From assembly GCA_023391285.1 (NCBI GenBank), contig JAEWBF010000055.1, forward strand, positions 1-64,000: DNA of 64,000 bases, given 5' to 3'. This stretch comes from Verrucomicrobiota bacterium. Its GTDB lineage: Bacteria; Verrucomicrobiota; Verrucomicrobiia; Opitutales; Opitutaceae. This document shows positions 53,497 through 62,929 of the stretch, piece after piece. Made by a program: the position numbers and the translations under genes. The notes below the pieces were generated by a model that searched no databases, was not told where the DNA came from, and worked only from the letters and a program-made list of their open reading frames with translations. Each line of letters starts with the position of its first letter. Within the stretch, counting starts at the first letter, position 1.

Positions 53497-53936
53497 GATG
53501 CGTCCAATGAAATCGAAGCAGCGCGGCGCGCGCTTCGCTGTAGGCCACGAGTTCGCTCCCGGATAGTCGAATCATGGTCGAACAAAAAACACTCCACACA
53601 GTTGCTGGGCTTGAGAACGAGAGAGGGAAGGAAAGGGGAGGCGGTTCACCATGAGGGAGGGTTTCTGCGTCTCGCAATCCGGCGGAGGCGCGGCGAAAGG
53701 TGGATTGCTGGAGGCAACGCCTCGATTCCTTCGGCGAAGCGAGGCGGCGTCACGGACCAGCCTCTGACAATTCCGTCAGGAAGCACCCCCTACCGTCGGG
53801 GGATGGTTGGGCGACGGATTCTTCCCTAGGATACGACTGGTCCACACCCGTCGCGCGTTTCCAGCTTCCGCGCTTTCCCTCGCGAGCGAGGGCTCTCCTT
53901 GAGCCGCGTCGTGGCGTGTTCGCCCGCCCGTCGTCG
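53497..53936. other. Region between LuxR regulator and small basic gene
   Basis: These 440 bases include the probable LuxR N-terminal coding segment (about 53497-53576, see the LuxR entry). The rest shows no supported gene. A short stem ccccc - 7 nt - ggggg lies near 53787-53804 and an inverted repeat ctgac - 6 nt - gtcag at about 53765-53780. Both could be regulatory for the plus-strand genes that follow. Confidence 0.3.
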
Positions 53937-54194
53937 ATGCCAAAGAAAACGAAAAAGAAAACCGCCCGTTCGCGCGTATCTGCGAATACTCCTGCCAACT
54001 CACGCCGGGCGAAACGCGTCCGCATCGCAACGCAGCCGGTAACCGAGCCGCAAGTCGTCATCGAGATGTCGCCCGATTTCACGTCTGCGACGATTTGGCT
54101 GCCACCTGCGGCCAAAGCTCCCGCGGCTTCGCGGTCGTCCGCCTGTGCGAAAGCAAGAGCCAGCCGTTCGTCCTCATCGTCCCGCGATCGCTGA
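53937..54194 (+). CDS. Small basic hypothetical protein
   Basis: An 85-residue frame begins MPKKTKKKTARSRVSANTPA and ends in a serine-rich tail. The first 45 residues are strongly basic. From about residue 55 another frame reads GQSSRGFAVVRLCESKSQPF, which looks equally protein-like, so a frame change or non-coding status is possible. No family is recognised. It lies 39 bases upstream of the large secreted protein at 54234 on the same strand. Low confidence that it is a real gene. Confidence 0.3.
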   Translation: MPKKTKKKTARSRVSANTPANSRRAKRVRIATQPVTEPQVVIEMSPDFTSATIWLPPAAKAPAASRSSACAKARASRSSSSSRDR

Positions 54195-54233
54195 GATCGC
54201 TTCATCTCCACCCCGCTTCGACCCGCGTTTACC

Positions 54234-57200
54234 ATGCTTCCGCTCCCGCGAATCCGCACCTTTCTCAGCGCGCTGACCCACCGCGACGGCCATGCTGCCA
54301 AACTCCTTCGCCGCCCACTCCTGTTGCTTGTCGCGTGCCTGGGTCTGACCAGTCCGCTTTTCGGGAGTCCCGCTGTCACGGCTGTGCACGGAATCACCAG
54401 TGCCGGCACCAAAATCGTTGGGGACACGTTTACGATCCGCGTCACCTTCTCCGACACCGTTGTCGTCACCGGCACGCCGACGCTTACGCTCGAGACCGGC
54501 GACGTCGATCGAGTGATTCATTACGAGAGCGGTTCGGGCACCACGCAGTTGTTTTTCCGCTACACGGTGCAACTCGGGGACACGTCTCCCGACCTGGATT
54601 ACGTTTCGACGACGGCGCTCGCGCTCAATGGCGGCACGATTCGCGATGCGGAGGGCAACGACGCCACGCTCACGTTGCCCGCGCCCGGCAGCAGCGGCTC
54701 GCTCGCCGCCAACGAAGCGTTCGTGATCGACGCCCGCGGTGCCGCCCCGACTGGCCTCGCGCTTTCTTCCACACGCATCCACGAGCGGATGGCCGTCGCT
54801 CGTGCCGCCATCGGCATATTTTCCACAACGGATTCGGATTCGGGCGACACGCACACCTACACCCTCGTTGCCGGTGAGGGCGACACGCACAACAGCTCGT
54901 TCGCCATCGACGGCGACGCGCTGCTGGTCGCCGTGCCTCATCTCGCCGTCGGAGATTACGCGGTGCGTGTCCGCACGACCGACGTCGGAGATAACACCCT
55001 CGAAAACTCCTTCACGCTCACGGTCTCCGACACCCCTCAAACCGACGCCGGCTTCAACCGCGCCAACCCGGAACACTGGTTCCCGACGACGACAGGCAAA
55101 TACTCGATCGCGACGTGGGAACCCGCGATCGGCGAACGCGGCGAAGGCATCTATACGATCGAGTTGGAAATCGAGGCCACCGGTTACTGGCCAGGTCGAG
55201 AGGGCTTCATTTATGGCATCGCCGAGATCCCGTTCAGTGACACGAGTTTTCACGATCTGGGTGCGAAGCCACGCGAGTGGGGCTTCCGGGGGTGGGAAGG
55301 TCAGAAAGCCGTTGAAAGCACCGTGTCGGATTTCGGGTCGATCTTCAAAGAGATCGGCGAGCGCATCCGGCTCCACTTCGACACGCGCACGGGCACGCTC
55401 AGCCTTTATACAAAGCGAGCCGGCGACACCGATTTCAGCCTGGAAGGCGGAGCGCCGCTAGTGACCGGTATCGAGGTCGCGGAAGGAAAGAAACTACACT
55501 TCGCGGTTTCAGGAATCGCGTGGCAGCCGGCCGGGGTTTCCGTGGTGGGCGAGACCTTCCCCAACGCCGCCCCCACGGACATCACGCTGTCTTCCGCCAC
55601 GATCGCTCAATCCGTCGCCGCTGCCGGTGCAACCGTTGGCACCTTCACTTCAGCTGACGAAGTGGGCGACGCTCACGTGTATGCCTTGGTCCCGGGTGAA
55701 GGCGACACGCACAACAGCTCGTTTGTCATCGACGGTGCCACCCTGAAGCTCGGCGCTTCAACGCTCGCGCCAGGCACTTACTCGCTGCGCGTGAAAACGA
55801 CCGATGCCCGCGGCGCGAATTTCGAGAAAGTGATCAGCGTTACTGTCGCCCCGCCCGCCGCAGTCGCCGTCCACGGGCTCACCACTGCCGGCACGAAGGG
55901 CAGTGGAAGCTCCTTTCTGATTCGCGTCACCTTTTCCGACGCCGTTGTCGTGACTGGCGTCCCGCAGCTTACGCTCGAAACCGGCGCCATCGATCGAGTT
56001 GCCCACTATGAAAGCGGCTCGGGCACGACGTATCTCGAATTCAGATACACGGTTCGCCCCGGCGACAGCTCGCCCGATCTCGATTACGTTTCTGCGGACG
56101 CGCTCGCGCTCGCCGGCGGCACGATTCGCGACGCAGCTGGCAACGACGCCACGCTCACGTTGCCGGCGCCAGGCGAGACAGGTTCGCTCTCCGCCAATGG
56201 GGAGATCCGCATCGCCGCCGCGGCCAACAACGCCCCCCGCGATCTCTATCTCTCCAGCAACACTCTTTTCCCCGCGGACGCGGTCGCCGGCGCCTTGGTC
56301 GGAACCCTCCACGCCGTCGATTCCGAATACGGGGATGTGCACACCTACAGCGTCGTCGGCGGCGAGGGCGATACGCACAACGCGTCCTTCGTGCTCGATG
56401 GCGGGACGCTGAAGATCGCCGATTCCGCTCTCACCGCCGGCGTCTACTCCGTGCGTATCCGAACCACGGATGCGAACGATGCCACGTTCGAGAAGGCGCT
56501 CACCGTCGCCATCAGCGGCCGCCTGGTCACCGGCGTCGACAGTCTCGCCGCCAACGGCACCTACCGGAATGGCGACACGTTCCTCGTGCGCATCACCTAC
56601 TCGGATGTGGTCTTCGTCACCGGCACGCCGACGCTCACCCTCAAGAAACTCCAAGCCTCCAACGTCACGCTCCAAGGCGCCGTCGACGCCTTCACGACCA
56701 CCGTCGCCGGCACGGTCCTCATCCCGAATCAAAGCCCGATCGGCTTCGCCGGCCTGGAAACGAGCACCGCGCGCACCGACCGTCTGGTTGGACTCTCCTC
56801 CCGCGGCCGTGTCGGCACCGGTGAAAAAATCCTGATCTCCGGTTTGGTCATCGGCGGCTCGCAACCAAAGCAGGTCCTCATTCGCGCGATCGGCCCTTCG
56901 CTCGTTCCACTCGGCGTCGCCGACGTTCTCGCCGACCCGCAGATCCGCGTCTTCAAAGGCTCGACGATCGTCGCCGAGAACAACGACTGGGGCTCCAACC
57001 CAAGCCCCGCCGATATCGCCGCGGTCGCTCTACGCGTGGGAGCGTTCGCCGTCACGAGCGGCAGCAAAGACGCGATCCTCGTCACCACGCTCCAACCCGG
57101 CGCCTACACCGTGCACGTCAGCGGGGGCGAAGGCGTCGCGCTCGCCGAAATCTACGACGCCTCCGAGAATCCACAATCTGAATACCAACGCCTGATCGAC

Positions 57201-57590
57201 ATCTCCACCCGCGGCGAAGTCGGCACCGGCGAAAACGTCCTGATCGGCGGCCTCGTCATCACCGGCAACTCGCCAAAAAAAGTCCTGATCCGCGGCGTCG
57301 GCCCCAGCCTCGCGGCTCAAGGCGTTGCGGGCCCGCTCGCCGACCCAGTCCTGAAGGTTTTCCGCGGTGCTGTCGAAATCGCGCAAAACGACAACTGGAG
57401 CGACGACCTCACCGCTGCCGCCGCCGTTACCGCCGCCGAGACCGCCACGGGCGCCTTCCATCTCGAATCCGGCAGCAAAGACGCCGCACTTCTCATGACC
57501 CTCGCGCCCGGTCTCTATACCGTCCACGTCGCCGGCGCCAACAACACCACCGGCGTCGCCCTCGTCGAAATCTACGAAGTGCCGGAGTAG
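54234..57590 (+). CDS. Large secreted cadherin-like repeat protein with paired C-terminal repeats
   Basis: The product is 1118 residues with a signal peptide (LLRRPLLLLVACLGLTSPLFGS). Domains seen: copy 1 of a beta-domain (about 47-160: TPTLTLETGDVDRVIHYESG), a cadherin-like repeat (about 165-265: HTYTLVAGEGDTHNSSFAID), a SPRY/lectin-like domain (about 270-440: RIRLHFDTRTGTLSLYTKR), a second cadherin-like repeat, copy 2 of the first domain (about 545-655), a third cadherin-like repeat, a truncated copy 3 of the first domain ending near residue 803, then the C-terminal unit with two copies of the VGTGE..LIxGLVI..KxVLIRxxGPSL repeat (about 845-1118). The C-terminal unit is shared with the protein at 58523-62584. 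It is presumably cell-surface or matrix associated. No enzymatic motif was recognised. Confidence 0.85.
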   Translation: MLPLPRIRTFLSALTHRDGHAAKLLRRPLLLLVACLGLTSPLFGSPAVTAVHGITSAGTKIVGDTFTIRVTFSDTVVVTGTPTLTLETGDVDRVIHYESGSGTTQLFFRYTVQLGDTSPDLDYVSTTALALNGGTIRDAEGNDATLTLPAPGSSGSLAANEAFVIDARGAAPTGLALSSTRIHERMAVARAAIGIFSTTDSDSGDTHTYTLVAGEGDTHNSSFAIDGDALLVAVPHLAVGDYAVRVRTTDVGDNTLENSFTLTVSDTPQTDAGFNRANPEHWFPTTTGKYSIATWEPAIGERGEGIYTIELEIEATGYWPGREGFIYGIAEIPFSDTSFHDLGAKPREWGFRGWEGQKAVESTVSDFGSIFKEIGERIRLHFDTRTGTLSLYTKRAGDTDFSLEGGAPLVTGIEVAEGKKLHFAVSGIAWQPAGVSVVGETFPNAAPTDITLSSATIAQSVAAAGATVGTFTSADEVGDAHVYALVPGEGDTHNSSFVIDGATLKLGASTLAPGTYSLRVKTTDARGANFEKVISVTVAPPAAVAVHGLTTAGTKGSGSSFLIRVTFSDAVVVTGVPQLTLETGAIDRVAHYESGSGTTYLEFRYTVRPGDSSPDLDYVSADALALAGGTIRDAAGNDATLTLPAPGETGSLSANGEIRIAAAANNAPRDLYLSSNTLFPADAVAGALVGTLHAVDSEYGDVHTYSVVGGEGDTHNASFVLDGGTLKIADSALTAGVYSVRIRTTDANDATFEKALTVAISGRLVTGVDSLAANGTYRNGDTFLVRITYSDVVFVTGTPTLTLKKLQASNVTLQGAVDAFTTTVAGTVLIPNQSPIGFAGLETSTARTDRLVGLSSRGRVGTGEKILISGLVIGGSQPKQVLIRAIGPSLVPLGVADVLADPQIRVFKGSTIVAENNDWGSNPSPADIAAVALRVGAFAVTSGSKDAILVTTLQPGAYTVHVSGGEGVALAEIYDASENPQSEYQRLIDISTRGEVGTGENVLIGGLVITGNSPKKVLIRGVGPSLAAQGVAGPLADPVLKVFRGAVEIAQNDNWSDDLTAAAAVTAAETATGAFHLESGSKDAALLMTLAPGLYTVHVAGANNTTGVALVEIYEVPE

Positions 57591-57638
57591 GGCGAATCCG
57601 CGGTTTGTTGCTTCAGCTGCTCGCGCTTCGCCGCTTTG

Positions 57639-58304
57639 TTAGATCAACCCCTGCTGCAGGCACCACCGCACGAGGCTCGGCAAATCGCGAAGACCCAGCT
57701 TGGCGAGGATTTGCGCTCGAGATTTCTCAACCGTGCGCGGGCTCAAGTGCAGCCGCGCGGCGATCTCCTTGGAGATTAGTCCGCTGGCCACCAGCCGCGC
57801 GATCTCGCGCTCACGTTCGGTGAGCGGGTTGCGGGTGTCGTTTTCCTCGGGCGCTGGGCGGGCTGCCGCGGGAGCAAATCCGCCGGAGAAGTAGAAACCG
57901 CCTGCCAACACGCGTTGGACGGCGGTCTCGATTTCCGCGAGCGGTGAAGTTTTGTGAACGAAGCCGTTGACGCCCAGCGTGAGCAATTCACCCGGCAGCG
58001 CAGGGTTGGTTTCGCCGGTCAGCACGATCGCGCGCAGCGCAGGCCAACGGGCGCGCAAAGCTTGGACGAGTTCACGGCCGTTCATATCCGGCAAACGGAG
58101 ATCGACCATGAGCAAATCGGGCGGGTGGCGGAGGCATTCTTCGAGACCGGTGCGACCGAGAGAGTGAACTCGCACGTCCGCCAGCTGCAGTCGCGTGCGC
58201 AGCGCGTGCGCGAGCAGATCGGAAAGCAGCGTATCGTCTTCGATCACGACGACGCGGTGAGAAGGTCGATGGGCTTCCGGGGGCTGGGACTCGATAAAAC
58301 TCAC
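57639..58304 (-). CDS. NarL/FixJ-type response regulator
   Basis: The product is about 221 residues from the GTG at 58304; the frame stays open to 58550, but that start would overlap the divergent gene, so a shorter start is preferred without Shine-Dalgarno support. The receiver domain shows HRVVVIEDDTLL with acidic pocket Glu22-Asp23-Asp24, DLLMVDLRLPDMNG with phosphorylatable Asp68, VLTGE and VHKTSP (conserved Thr and Lys). The C-terminal LuxR HTH is LTEREREIARLVASGLISKE then IAARLHLSPRTVEKSRAQIL. No histidine kinase is adjacent. It lies between two large secreted-protein genes on the opposite strand and is their likely regulator. Confidence 0.82.
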   Translation of the reverse strand: MSFIESQPPEAHRPSHRVVVIEDDTLLSDLLAHALRTRLQLADVRVHSLGRTGLEECLRHPPDLLMVDLRLPDMNGRELVQALRARWPALRAIVLTGETNPALPGELLTLGVNGFVHKTSPLAEIETAVQRVLAGGFYFSGGFAPAAARPAPEENDTRNPLTEREREIARLVASGLISKEIAARLHLSPRTVEKSRAQILAKLGLRDLPSLVRWCLQQGLI

Positions 58305-58522
58305 AAGTTCGCGCAACGTGTGAACCCAACCCGATGGCGCAAGCGTCGATGCGCTCGCGAAGCGTAGAACTACGCCTTCCGCGCGTAGGCCTCCGCCGAA
58401 AAATCGCGTAGGCGTCCTCGTTGTGGGCGGCGCGCAGGTTGTTTTCAAATAGGCGAGAATGGGAGGCGTCGCTGTTTTGGTGAGGTCCTTCCGCGAATAC
58501 GTCCTCGAATCCATCCTGACCC

Positions 58523-61500
58523 ATGTCCCTGCGCCCAATGTTCGCTGCACCTCGGCTTCGCGAGTGCATCCGGTTTCTGAATACTCGCGGTGTCCCGCGT
58601 GTGCTGCTTTTGCTCTTTGGCGGCGTGCTCACCGCGGATGCGGTCCCCGGGCCGATCGTGGTCTCCACCGGCCCGATCACAAACTACACGGAAAATGGCG
58701 CCACGGTATCCGCCGCTCCGGCCTTAAACCTTTCGGGCGGCGGAAACTTCGTTAACGGCGCATTGGAATTCGCGCTGTCGTCCGCCGAGGCGACGGAAAC
58801 CCTGGGGCTGACCACGGTTGCGACTCCGGACGTGACCGATGGCGTGGTCTCCATTGTCGGCACGACGGTTTACCTCGGCAAAGGCGCGCAGGCCGATCCG
58901 ATCGGCAGTGTCGACGGCGTTGCAAATGGAGCCTCCGGCAAGTCGCTGAAGATCAATCTCGTCGCGAGCGCGTTCGATAATGCCAGTTTCGAAGATGGCA
59001 CGACCTCGGGCTGGGAAATTATCAAGAGCCGCATCATCCTCGGCGCTGGCCAGGAGCTCGCGGGCTTTCCGACGCCCGCCGACCCGACACCCACGCCCAC
59101 CGGGTCGCCCGGCGACGCCGTGACGGCGAGTTCCGCGACCTTCAATCCCGGCATCAGCACCAATGTCGCCCCGGGCGGAGTCAACGGCACCAAGTCGCTC
59201 TCGCTCGCCCTCAACGGATCGGTGACCGCAGGCGGCATCTTGCGCGGGCCTGCCGCGGTGAGCGCGACGTCGTTTTTCCTCAATGCCGGCAATGCGATCT
59301 CCTTCTGGTGGAGCGCTGCCGCCGCGAGCGATGCCTACGACGTTTTTGGCTATCTGCTGAACGTCGACAACGGGCACACGCAGATCCTGATCAACGCCAC
59401 CGGCAACAGCGGGCAGGCGGCGCAGGCGTGGACGAAGGTGACGGCGACCGCGAATGAAACCGGCAACTTCAAGTTCGTGTTCGTTTCCGGCTCGTTCGAC
59501 TTCTCCTTTGGTCGGGCGCTCGGCGCCAGTTTGTTGATCGACAATGTGCAGATCGACACCGGCACCTTCGTCGGCAGCTCCGTCGTGCAGTCGCTCGGGC
59601 GTCTCGTGACGTATAAGAACACGTCGCTCAATCCCGCCGCCACGCGCAACATCACCATCACGGCCACCGACGGCGCCGGCGAGTCCGGCACCACGACCCA
59701 GCCGATCGGAATCGCTCCGGTGAACAGCGCGCCGTCGATCGGCTCGTTGAGCACCTTTGTCGCGACGCCCCAGCAAGCCGGAGCCGCTATCGCGAACAAC
59801 CTGACGGTCACTGATCCGGACGACACGCAACTCACCGGCGCGACGGTGAAGATCACCGCCAACAAGCAGACGGGCGACGTCCTGGGCTTGGTGGTCAACA
59901 GCGGCACGATGGGCGCCATTGCCGCGAGCTATAATTCCAGCTCGGCCACGCTCACGCTCACGGGCACGGCGACCGTCGAGCAGTATCGCGCGGCGATGCG
60001 CGCCGTCACGTTCGCGACCACGAGCGGCAGCAGCGCAGCTCGCACAATCACGTTCGCCGTGACCGATGCCGACCGCGCGGGCACCGGCGTGCTCTCCGCC
60101 ACAGCCACGATGACCGTTTCGATCACCGCTCCTGCCCCGACGATCACGAACGCGTCCACGCTGAGCGCTTCGTATGGCAGCACGGTCAACGTTTCCATCG
60201 CGGTGACCAGCTTACTCGAAGTGACCGCCTTTTCCGCCGACGGATTGCCGCCGGGCCTGAGCCTCAACACGCAAACGGGGGTGATTTCCGGTTCGCCGAC
60301 GCAGACCGGCGTTTATCCTTTGATCCTCAAGGCGACCAACGTCACGGGCACCGGCACGAAGAACGTCACGTTGACCGTCAACGCCGCCACGGCGTCGATC
60401 GAACTGAGCAATCTCACGCACACCTACAACGGCTCCCCGAAGTCGGTGTCCGCTCAAACTTCGCCCGCCGGCCTTCCCCTCGTGATCACTTACGACGGCA
60501 AGAAAACCGCTCCGACCAACGCGGGCACCTACGCCGTTTCCGCGACCATCGATGCCAGCACGCACGTCGCGACCGCGACCGGCACGCTCACCATCGCGCA
60601 GGCCGAACAGACCGTGTCGTTCGCCGATCCGGGTTCGGTGCGGCCGGGCCAGTCCATCACGTTGGCGGCGAGTTCGAGCGCGAGCCTGCCGGTGACGTTC
60701 ACGGTGATCAGCGGCAATGCCACGATCCAGGGCTCCACGCTCACGATCACCGGCGCCGGCACCATTGTCGTTCGGGCGACCGCGGCCGGCAGCACGAACT
60801 ACAAGGCCGCCTACGTCCAGCGCACCATCAACTCGGCGAAATTGTCGCAGACGATTACGTTCCCCGCGCTCCATAACAAACTGGCGATCGACGGGCCGTT
60901 CGAAGTGTCCGCCTCGGCCAGCTCCGGCCTGCCGGTCACGTTGACGGTTGTATCCGGAAGTCCAGCACTCATCTCCGGCGACAGGGTCACGCTGACGGGC
61001 GCGCCTGGCACCGTGACGATTCGCGCCGCGCAGTCTGGAAACGACAACTATTCGCCCGCGGACGACGTGCTGAGGTCGTTCGAGGTCGTGGCGGAGAACG
61101 ATCGCGTTTTCATGGGCGCCCTGATCCAGGCCAACGCCGCTCCGGTCCAGGCGCCGGTCCAATCCGGCAATGTGCGCTCTTTCGCGCTCTCGGATGACAG
61201 CGGCAAAGTCGGCGACGTCGCCGCGGTCCTCCCCTCACAGCAGAAGACGGGTTCGCTGCTGATTGTTGCGCCGTCCGCTCACATCAACGCGTTCACGAGC
61301 TTCACCCTCGCCGATGACTACAGCTACACCGCTTCGGTGCAGCAGGGCGGCCCAACGCCGGGCACGCGCACGGTCTCGGGCTGGCTGATGGGCGACACCC
61401 TCTCCGGTGTCATCCAAGGCACGGGCATCAGTTTCTCGACCCAGGTCGAGTCGCGCAAAGGTCCGTCGGTGAAATCGTCCGGTCTCTATCGCTCCGCCGC

Positions 61501-62584
61501 CCTCGAGACCGCGCAAGGCACGACCTACACGATCATCGGTTCGGATAACAACGTGCTCGTGCTCGCCGTCACGCCGACGTTCACCGTCGGCGGCACCGCG
61601 GTGCTTCAATCGAACGGCACGTTCCAACTGCAAGCCGCGGCCACCAGCGGCGAGACGGTCACGTTGCAAGGCGCCGTTGATGCGCCGACGACGACGGTTT
61701 CCGGCACGATCCTTGTCCCGAACAAAGCTCCCATCGGCTTCGCCGGTTTGGAAATCCGCACGTTGCGCTCGGATCGCCTGTTCGGGCTCTCCTCGCGCGG
61801 TCGCGTGGGCACGGGCGAGAAGATTCTGATCAGCGGCGTTGTGATTGGCGGCAACGAGCCGAAGCAGGTCTTGATCCGCGCGGTCGGGCCGTCGCTCGCG
61901 CCGCTCGGAATCACCGGGGCGCTCGCCAATCCGAACCTCCGTGTGTTCAAGGGCTCCACGCTCGTGGCCGAGAATGACGACTGGGGTTCCAACGCGAATG
62001 CCTCAGCGATCGCCGCGGTTGCGCAGCGGGTCGGTGCGTTCGCGCTCGGTAATGGCAGCAAGGACGCCATGATCGTCGCTACGCTCGAGCCGGGCGCCTA
62101 TACGGTGCACATCGGCGGTGGCGAGGGTGTGGCGCTGGCCGACATCTATGATGCCTCCGAGAATCCGCAGGCGGAATACCAACGCTTGATCGACATCTCG
62201 ACGCGTGGCGAAGTCGGCACGGGCGAGAACGTCCTCATCGGCGGTCTCGTGATCACGGGCAATGCGCCGAAGAAAGTGCTGATTCGCGGGGTAGGACCCG
62301 CGCTGGCCGCGCAGGGTATCGCCGCTCCGCTGGCCGACCCGGTGTTGAAGGTGTTCAAGGGTTCCGAGCAGATTGCGACGAACGACAACTGGAGCGCCGA
62401 CTCGTCGGCGGCCGCGCAGATCACCGCCGCCGAGACCGTCGCGGGCGCGTTTCATCTCCAGGCCGGCAGCAAGGATGCCGCGCTCTTGCTGACGCTCGCC
62501 CCGGGCAACTACACGGTGCACATCAGCGGCGCGAACAATACGACCGGCGTGGCGCTCGTCGAAATCTACGAAGTGCTGGATTAA
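58523..62584 (+). CDS. Very large secreted Ig/MBG-repeat protein with paired C-terminal repeats
   Basis: The product is 1353 residues with a signal peptide (RVLLLLFGGVLTADA). An N-terminal repeat-like beta region is followed by a jelly-roll-like carbohydrate-binding domain (about 150-350: NASFEDGTTSGWEI ... SLLIDNVQI), a cadherin-like domain (about 395-535), a He_PIG domain (LPPGLSLNTQTGVISGSPTQ), one MBG repeat (about 620-695), two further Ig-like repeats, a linker domain (DRVFMGALIQANAAP...), and the same two-copy C-terminal repeat unit as the protein at 54234. The MBG module is also found three times in the 3190-residue glycosidase. It has no recognised catalytic motif; an adhesin, matrix or binding role is inferred. 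A clear terminator follows. Confidence 0.85.
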   Translation: MSLRPMFAAPRLRECIRFLNTRGVPRVLLLLFGGVLTADAVPGPIVVSTGPITNYTENGATVSAAPALNLSGGGNFVNGALEFALSSAEATETLGLTTVATPDVTDGVVSIVGTTVYLGKGAQADPIGSVDGVANGASGKSLKINLVASAFDNASFEDGTTSGWEIIKSRIILGAGQELAGFPTPADPTPTPTGSPGDAVTASSATFNPGISTNVAPGGVNGTKSLSLALNGSVTAGGILRGPAAVSATSFFLNAGNAISFWWSAAAASDAYDVFGYLLNVDNGHTQILINATGNSGQAAQAWTKVTATANETGNFKFVFVSGSFDFSFGRALGASLLIDNVQIDTGTFVGSSVVQSLGRLVTYKNTSLNPAATRNITITATDGAGESGTTTQPIGIAPVNSAPSIGSLSTFVATPQQAGAAIANNLTVTDPDDTQLTGATVKITANKQTGDVLGLVVNSGTMGAIAASYNSSSATLTLTGTATVEQYRAAMRAVTFATTSGSSAARTITFAVTDADRAGTGVLSATATMTVSITAPAPTITNASTLSASYGSTVNVSIAVTSLLEVTAFSADGLPPGLSLNTQTGVISGSPTQTGVYPLILKATNVTGTGTKNVTLTVNAATASIELSNLTHTYNGSPKSVSAQTSPAGLPLVITYDGKKTAPTNAGTYAVSATIDASTHVATATGTLTIAQAEQTVSFADPGSVRPGQSITLAASSSASLPVTFTVISGNATIQGSTLTITGAGTIVVRATAAGSTNYKAAYVQRTINSAKLSQTITFPALHNKLAIDGPFEVSASASSGLPVTLTVVSGSPALISGDRVTLTGAPGTVTIRAAQSGNDNYSPADDVLRSFEVVAENDRVFMGALIQANAAPVQAPVQSGNVRSFALSDDSGKVGDVAAVLPSQQKTGSLLIVAPSAHINAFTSFTLADDYSYTASVQQGGPTPGTRTVSGWLMGDTLSGVIQGTGISFSTQVESRKGPSVKSSGLYRSAALETAQGTTYTIIGSDNNVLVLAVTPTFTVGGTAVLQSNGTFQLQAAATSGETVTLQGAVDAPTTTVSGTILVPNKAPIGFAGLEIRTLRSDRLFGLSSRGRVGTGEKILISGVVIGGNEPKQVLIRAVGPSLAPLGITGALANPNLRVFKGSTLVAENDDWGSNANASAIAAVAQRVGAFALGNGSKDAMIVATLEPGAYTVHIGGGEGVALADIYDASENPQAEYQRLIDISTRGEVGTGENVLIGGLVITGNAPKKVLIRGVGPALAAQGIAAPLADPVLKVFKGSEQIATNDNWSADSSAAAQITAAETVAGAFHLQAGSKDAALLLTLAPGNYTVHISGANNTTGVALVEIYEVLD

Positions 62585-62611
62585 GCGGACCCATACAGCT
62601 TATTCCCAGCT

Positions 62612-62639
62612 GGGCGGACCTTTTCGGTCCGCCCTTTTT
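62612..62639 (+). terminator. Rho-independent terminator
   Basis: Stem gggcggacc - ttttc - ggtccgccc followed by five T residues (62635-62639), 28 bases after the stop of the 1353-residue secreted protein. A canonical intrinsic terminator. Confidence 0.92.
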
Positions 62640-62929
62640 GCGTCCGGCGATGCAGAACGGGAGTAAAGCGTTTGCACAACTGAAGGCAGAGTAGGGAGAT
62701 CCTCGATTCGCCGTGCTCGTGTTTTACGCCTGGCTGGCCTGGCCCCACCGCCATTCAGACGGACGCGTCATTAAATTTTAGATACACCGCACAATTCCAT
62801 TGTCTGGCCTCTCCCGACCGCCACCGTCGCGCGACGGATGCTTACCCCTCGGCCGGAGACGCAATATTGGCCATGGATCGACCAAACGCGCGGCTGCCGG
62901 CGTAACGGGCTGGTTCGCGTGGACAACTG
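62640..62929. other. Promoter-side gap upstream of the LytTR gene
   Basis: These 290 bases lie between the terminator and the LytTR regulator ATG. They show no supported gene and no convincing promoter hexamer pair, but must hold the LytTR promoter because the preceding transcript is terminated. Confidence 0.35.

Noticed and set aside
53750..54475. Minus-strand frame of 241 codons opposite the start of the secreted protein
   Set aside because: No domain and it overlaps the signal peptide region of the 1118-residue protein; treated as a shadow, like 54174-55376.
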